A stretch of 64,000 nt of DNA from positions 67,851,201-67,915,200 of the forward strand of contig OZ038422.1 in NCBI GenBank assembly GCA_964036155.1, in the 5' to 3' direction. A model generated the notes under the pieces. It searched no databases and was not told the origin of the DNA. It was given only the letters and a program-made list of their open reading frames with translations. This document shows positions 61,110 to 64,000 of the stretch, piece by piece (position 1 is the first letter of the stretch; every line of letters starts with the position of its first letter). Origin of the DNA: Diploscapter coronatus (taxonomy: Eukaryota; Nematoda; Chromadorea; Rhabditida; Rhabditidae). The translations under genes were made by a program, and so were the position numbers.

Positions 61110-63556
61110 ATGCTTTTACTCTTATTACTGCCTGCATTGATACTAGCAAACCCCATCGAAAGGCCCGAATATGAAGACTATTCAGGTAGTGTTGATCTAT
61201 TTTGCAAGATTTAATTTAACTTCAATGCAGACTCACTCGCGAGGAATAATTTCTGGGCAATGTGCAATATGTTTGGCGCAAGTGACATTCAGGGCTGCTT
61301 CAACAAATATTTCAACAATTCGGTTACGGTATGTTGATTATTTTCGATCTAGAATTTTCTTTCAATCATAAAACATACAAATAAAGTTTAAATCTGGTGC
61401 TAAATTTAGGCAGCAATAACATAACGACAGGACTTTCATGGACGGCACGCGTTTTCTACAATATGACGGCGCGATTTTCATCAAATAACATCATTCATCT
61501 TTATGAAATCGTGCCGTCATATTGTAGAAAGAACTTGCCGTCATTTTATCACTTTCCTAAATTTATCATCAAAAAATAATACTTTTTATATTATTTTAGA
61601 ATTTGATAATCTGCCATTGTGAATGAATTACTTATCAAATTCGCAGCCATGAAAGTTTAGTTATTCGAGTTTACAAAATTACAAAACGTCCATCATCACT
61701 AACTGTAATGGCGAAATTTCAGCTACGACGAAAAGTCAGCGTGAAATGTGATCTGATTCCTACTGACTCGTGCGTTGGTTATTCTGCAGTCGACACTAAG
61801 AATAGGGTAATTTTTCTTATGCGTATCTCTATGATTGAGAAATGGAGCACTCACAATCAAATATAGAAGCTAGCAGAATTTTGAAGCGCGTAAAATTTCT
61901 AAACTTCTATTCTTCTGTTCATTAGCAACAGGTGATCTGAGCGACTGAGATTTAGCTGGTTTGTATAATAATAATTTAGTATATTCAAAAATTATCTTCC
62001 AAGCTAAATCCAGTTTGAACCGTAGTAAGTAAATAGGCTGGATATGACTTGAAAATACTCTATTCCAAATTTCCAAACTTTTATTCATCGCTATTAGTGT
62101 ACAAAATTCTGACTTGAAATTTTCGAATTCAGTTTTTACTTCCAAAGAAAAATGAACTACAATTAAAGTTCGGGTACATCTGATTCTGATGTGTTGTGCG
62201 AGTTTTATGGTCAAGAAAGCATAGAAACTACGAGTCGTCCTGTTTAATTTGTTTGATTACTCTCTCCCCGAAATATCATTTCTTGTATCCGGCATTGATA
62301 AGATTTGTATCGCAGTCAGAAAACACAAAAGACATCAATATTTTATGTCGCATTATGTTGATTTTTGCTGAATACCTTGAAATTTTACAACCGGATGATA
62401 AATTAAAACACTAACGATGACTCTAATGATGAAAGAACGCATTTACTATGACATAACTTCCGCCTCGTTTCTAGCTATTTCTAGCCACAAAATAAATCAA
62501 CGAAAATTAAACTAGATAGCATTTTACTGAGATATTTGAACCTGGAAGTATAAGATCAGTATCATAGTTCTCAGTCAACTAGAAAAGCTCACAATATATT
62601 GATTTATTATTTAGGCTATCATTCTCGTGTTCCGAGGAACAGTCGGTGGCCTGCAGTTGATCTACGAATCGATTGAAACTGCCTATGACGCAAATGTACC
62701 ATGGATTGGAGGTTACCTTCTTGCACTTTTCAAATCGAATTCTTACGTGAGTAATTTCAGGAGGAAATGTCAGTAAATACTTCCGCGATGCATTTGTGGG
62801 TTAGTTCAGAGTTTTCTACAATTTTCGAAGGAAAATACCTAAATCTTCTAGACATTTGGAACGGTGGAATGAAGGATGACTTCACGTATCTGAAGCAGAG
62901 ATACCCTTCGTACAAACTGTGGGTGATTGGGCATTCGCTTGGAGGAGCGATGGCCTCCCTCTGCTCATCGTACATCGTTGCGAACGGACTATTCGCTTCT
63001 GTTGACGTATTTACTCTGAACCAATTGATCTACGGTAACGCAAAATTGTAGATGATGTCGTACACGTTTGGACAGCCAAGAGTCGGTGACGCGAACTACG
63101 CAAATTGGCATGATACCATCGTTAAGACTGCATATCGAGTCACTCATTACAAGGATCCCGTAAGTAATTTTGACTGATGCTTCGTTCATAATATTTACGA
63201 GATCGTTATTTATCTGAAATCAGTTTTTCTCCCCAAACATGTTAGATCGTGTAAATGAACTTGATTCTGATGAAGCAAGCGTACTTTTCTAAAAATTTAG
63301 TAATTTTAGGTCCCACATCTGCCTCTGCTGAATATGGAGGGTTACAGACACCACAAAGCTGAGGTAGTCAGATTTATAGTAATTATAAAAAGGGAATCAT
63401 GTTTAGGTTTACTACTTGGAAGACATGTCAGTAGGACAAACATACACGGTCTGCGATGATGTACAGGAGAGCAAGCTGTGTTCAGATAAGAATGCCATAG
63501 ACGCCAATCTCAACGATCATGGCAGCTACTTCAATTATGTGCCAAGCTGTCCTTGA
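61110..63556 (+). CDS. Secreted class 3 (fungal-type) triacylglycerol lipase
   Basis: Nine exons: 61110-61185, 61231-61328, 61723-61806, 62615-62711, 62761-62799, 62852-63006, 63052-63159, 63310-63363, 63407-63556; 286 residues. It starts with a signal peptide (MLLLLLLPALILA). The order of motifs is that of the lipase 3 domain: AIILVFRGTVGG (oxyanion strand), GGGNVSKYFRDAF, KLWVIGHSLGGAMASL with the nucleophile Ser in GHSLG, SYTFGQPRVGD, and THYKDPVPHLP with the catalytic Asp. The third member of the triad should be the His of NDHGSYF near the C-terminus. Paired cysteines fit a secreted enzyme. This family is expanded in nematodes, where members act in the gut or body cavity on fats. Introns of 49 and 45 bases and splits of the GHSLG-containing region by short introns are typical. 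Confidence 0.92.
61441..61542. repeat. Hairpin-forming inverted repeat in lipase intron 2
   Basis: Two arms of about 40 bases (61441-61480 and 61503-61542) are nearly complementary around a loop of 22 bases. The shared core is TTCTACAATATGACGGC. The size resembles a microRNA precursor or a very small foldback element. It lies within the 394-base intron at 61329-61722. Confidence 0.65.
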
Positions 63557-64000
63557 AATTCCTGAAATATTTATAGACGAAACTACACTGTAAAGTTCGA
63601 TAAACAACTTCACTTCATCATAATTGTTTTACAGTTGAAATATGAAACTCATCCTTCAAAATGAAAATACGATGCATGTTTTCAACACGATACTTGCTCT
63701 TTGAGTAATTTATGTTTTCGTGATTAAAAAATCATTTATTCCTTTGTAACTAGAGTAGGTTAGGAACACGACTTGTCAAAAGTCTTTAGTATGGATTTCG
63801 ACATTCAAAAATTGCCAATTTCTCGCTTTTAAGCCTATATTCATACGTATCTAATACCATAAAATAATTTCTTAAAAAATCTGTACGAAGTTTTACAGGA
63901 GTTAAGAAGAAAATTATAGATCTTCATAGTAGAAATGGCGATTTCTGTTAATTTTCAATCGTAACTTTAGAAAAATTTTGTGAAATTTTTTCATAATATT
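63557..64000. other. Sequence after the lipase gene
   Basis: AT-rich, with stops in all frames. It contains the lipase 3' UTR, but no AATAAA was found close to the stop. No feature beyond that is supported. Confidence 0.4.

Overview
The window looks like nuclear DNA of a chromadorean (rhabditid-type) nematode. Genes are split by many short AT-rich introns that end in (T)TTTCAG. Several start codons sit 3-22 bases behind a TTTCAG that has no upstream exon, which is the signature of spliced-leader trans-splicing. One protein, the calmodulin-like CAL-1, is almost residue-for-residue what is known from C. elegans. Coding exons are clearly more GC-rich than the introns and spacers. All gene models here were built by hand from reading frame, splice consensus and phase; every intron keeps phase, but none has transcript support. 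No tRNA, rRNA or CRISPR array was seen.

Left part (1-24.7 kb). NDUFA1 (complex I MWFE subunit) lies on the minus strand at 100-1047. A 35-exon alsin (ALS2) orthologue runs on the plus strand from 1530 to 20063 with the order RCC1 repeats, DH/PH region, MORN repeats, VPS9. Its two giant introns (about 5.0 and 5.4 kb) each hold a complete gene on the opposite strand: a secreted Cys-rich protein (6001-7174) and a Ser-rich basic protein (14931-17972). Next comes a secreted Cys-rich protein of unknown function (21062-24653) whose first intron carries a 1.27-kb mariner element with perfect 26-bp inverted ends and a broken transposase.

Middle (24.7-39 kb). cal-1 (25912-27425, minus) is followed by about 6 kb without a recognisable gene, then a 19-exon SID-1/SIDT/CHUP-1 family membrane protein (33458-39002, minus).

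Right part (39-64 kb). An LDL-receptor-family protein (39958-45933, minus) is divergent, with only 241 bases between start codons, from a 3-beta-HSD-like NAD-dependent dehydrogenase (46175-52109, plus). The last intron of the dehydrogenase gene holds a 1.68-kb near-perfect palindrome. A RhoGAP protein of the ARHGAP11/RGA-3/4 type (53164-57988, plus), a small four-TM protein (58754-60051, minus) and a secreted class 3 lipase (61110-63556, plus) complete the window. Several miniature inverted-repeat elements lie in introns and spacers.

Working together: the SID/CHUP-1 protein, the lipoprotein receptor, the steroid-dehydrogenase-like enzyme and the lipase all belong to families that handle sterols, lipids or nucleic-acid uptake. 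The shared spacing may matter, but any functional link is inference.
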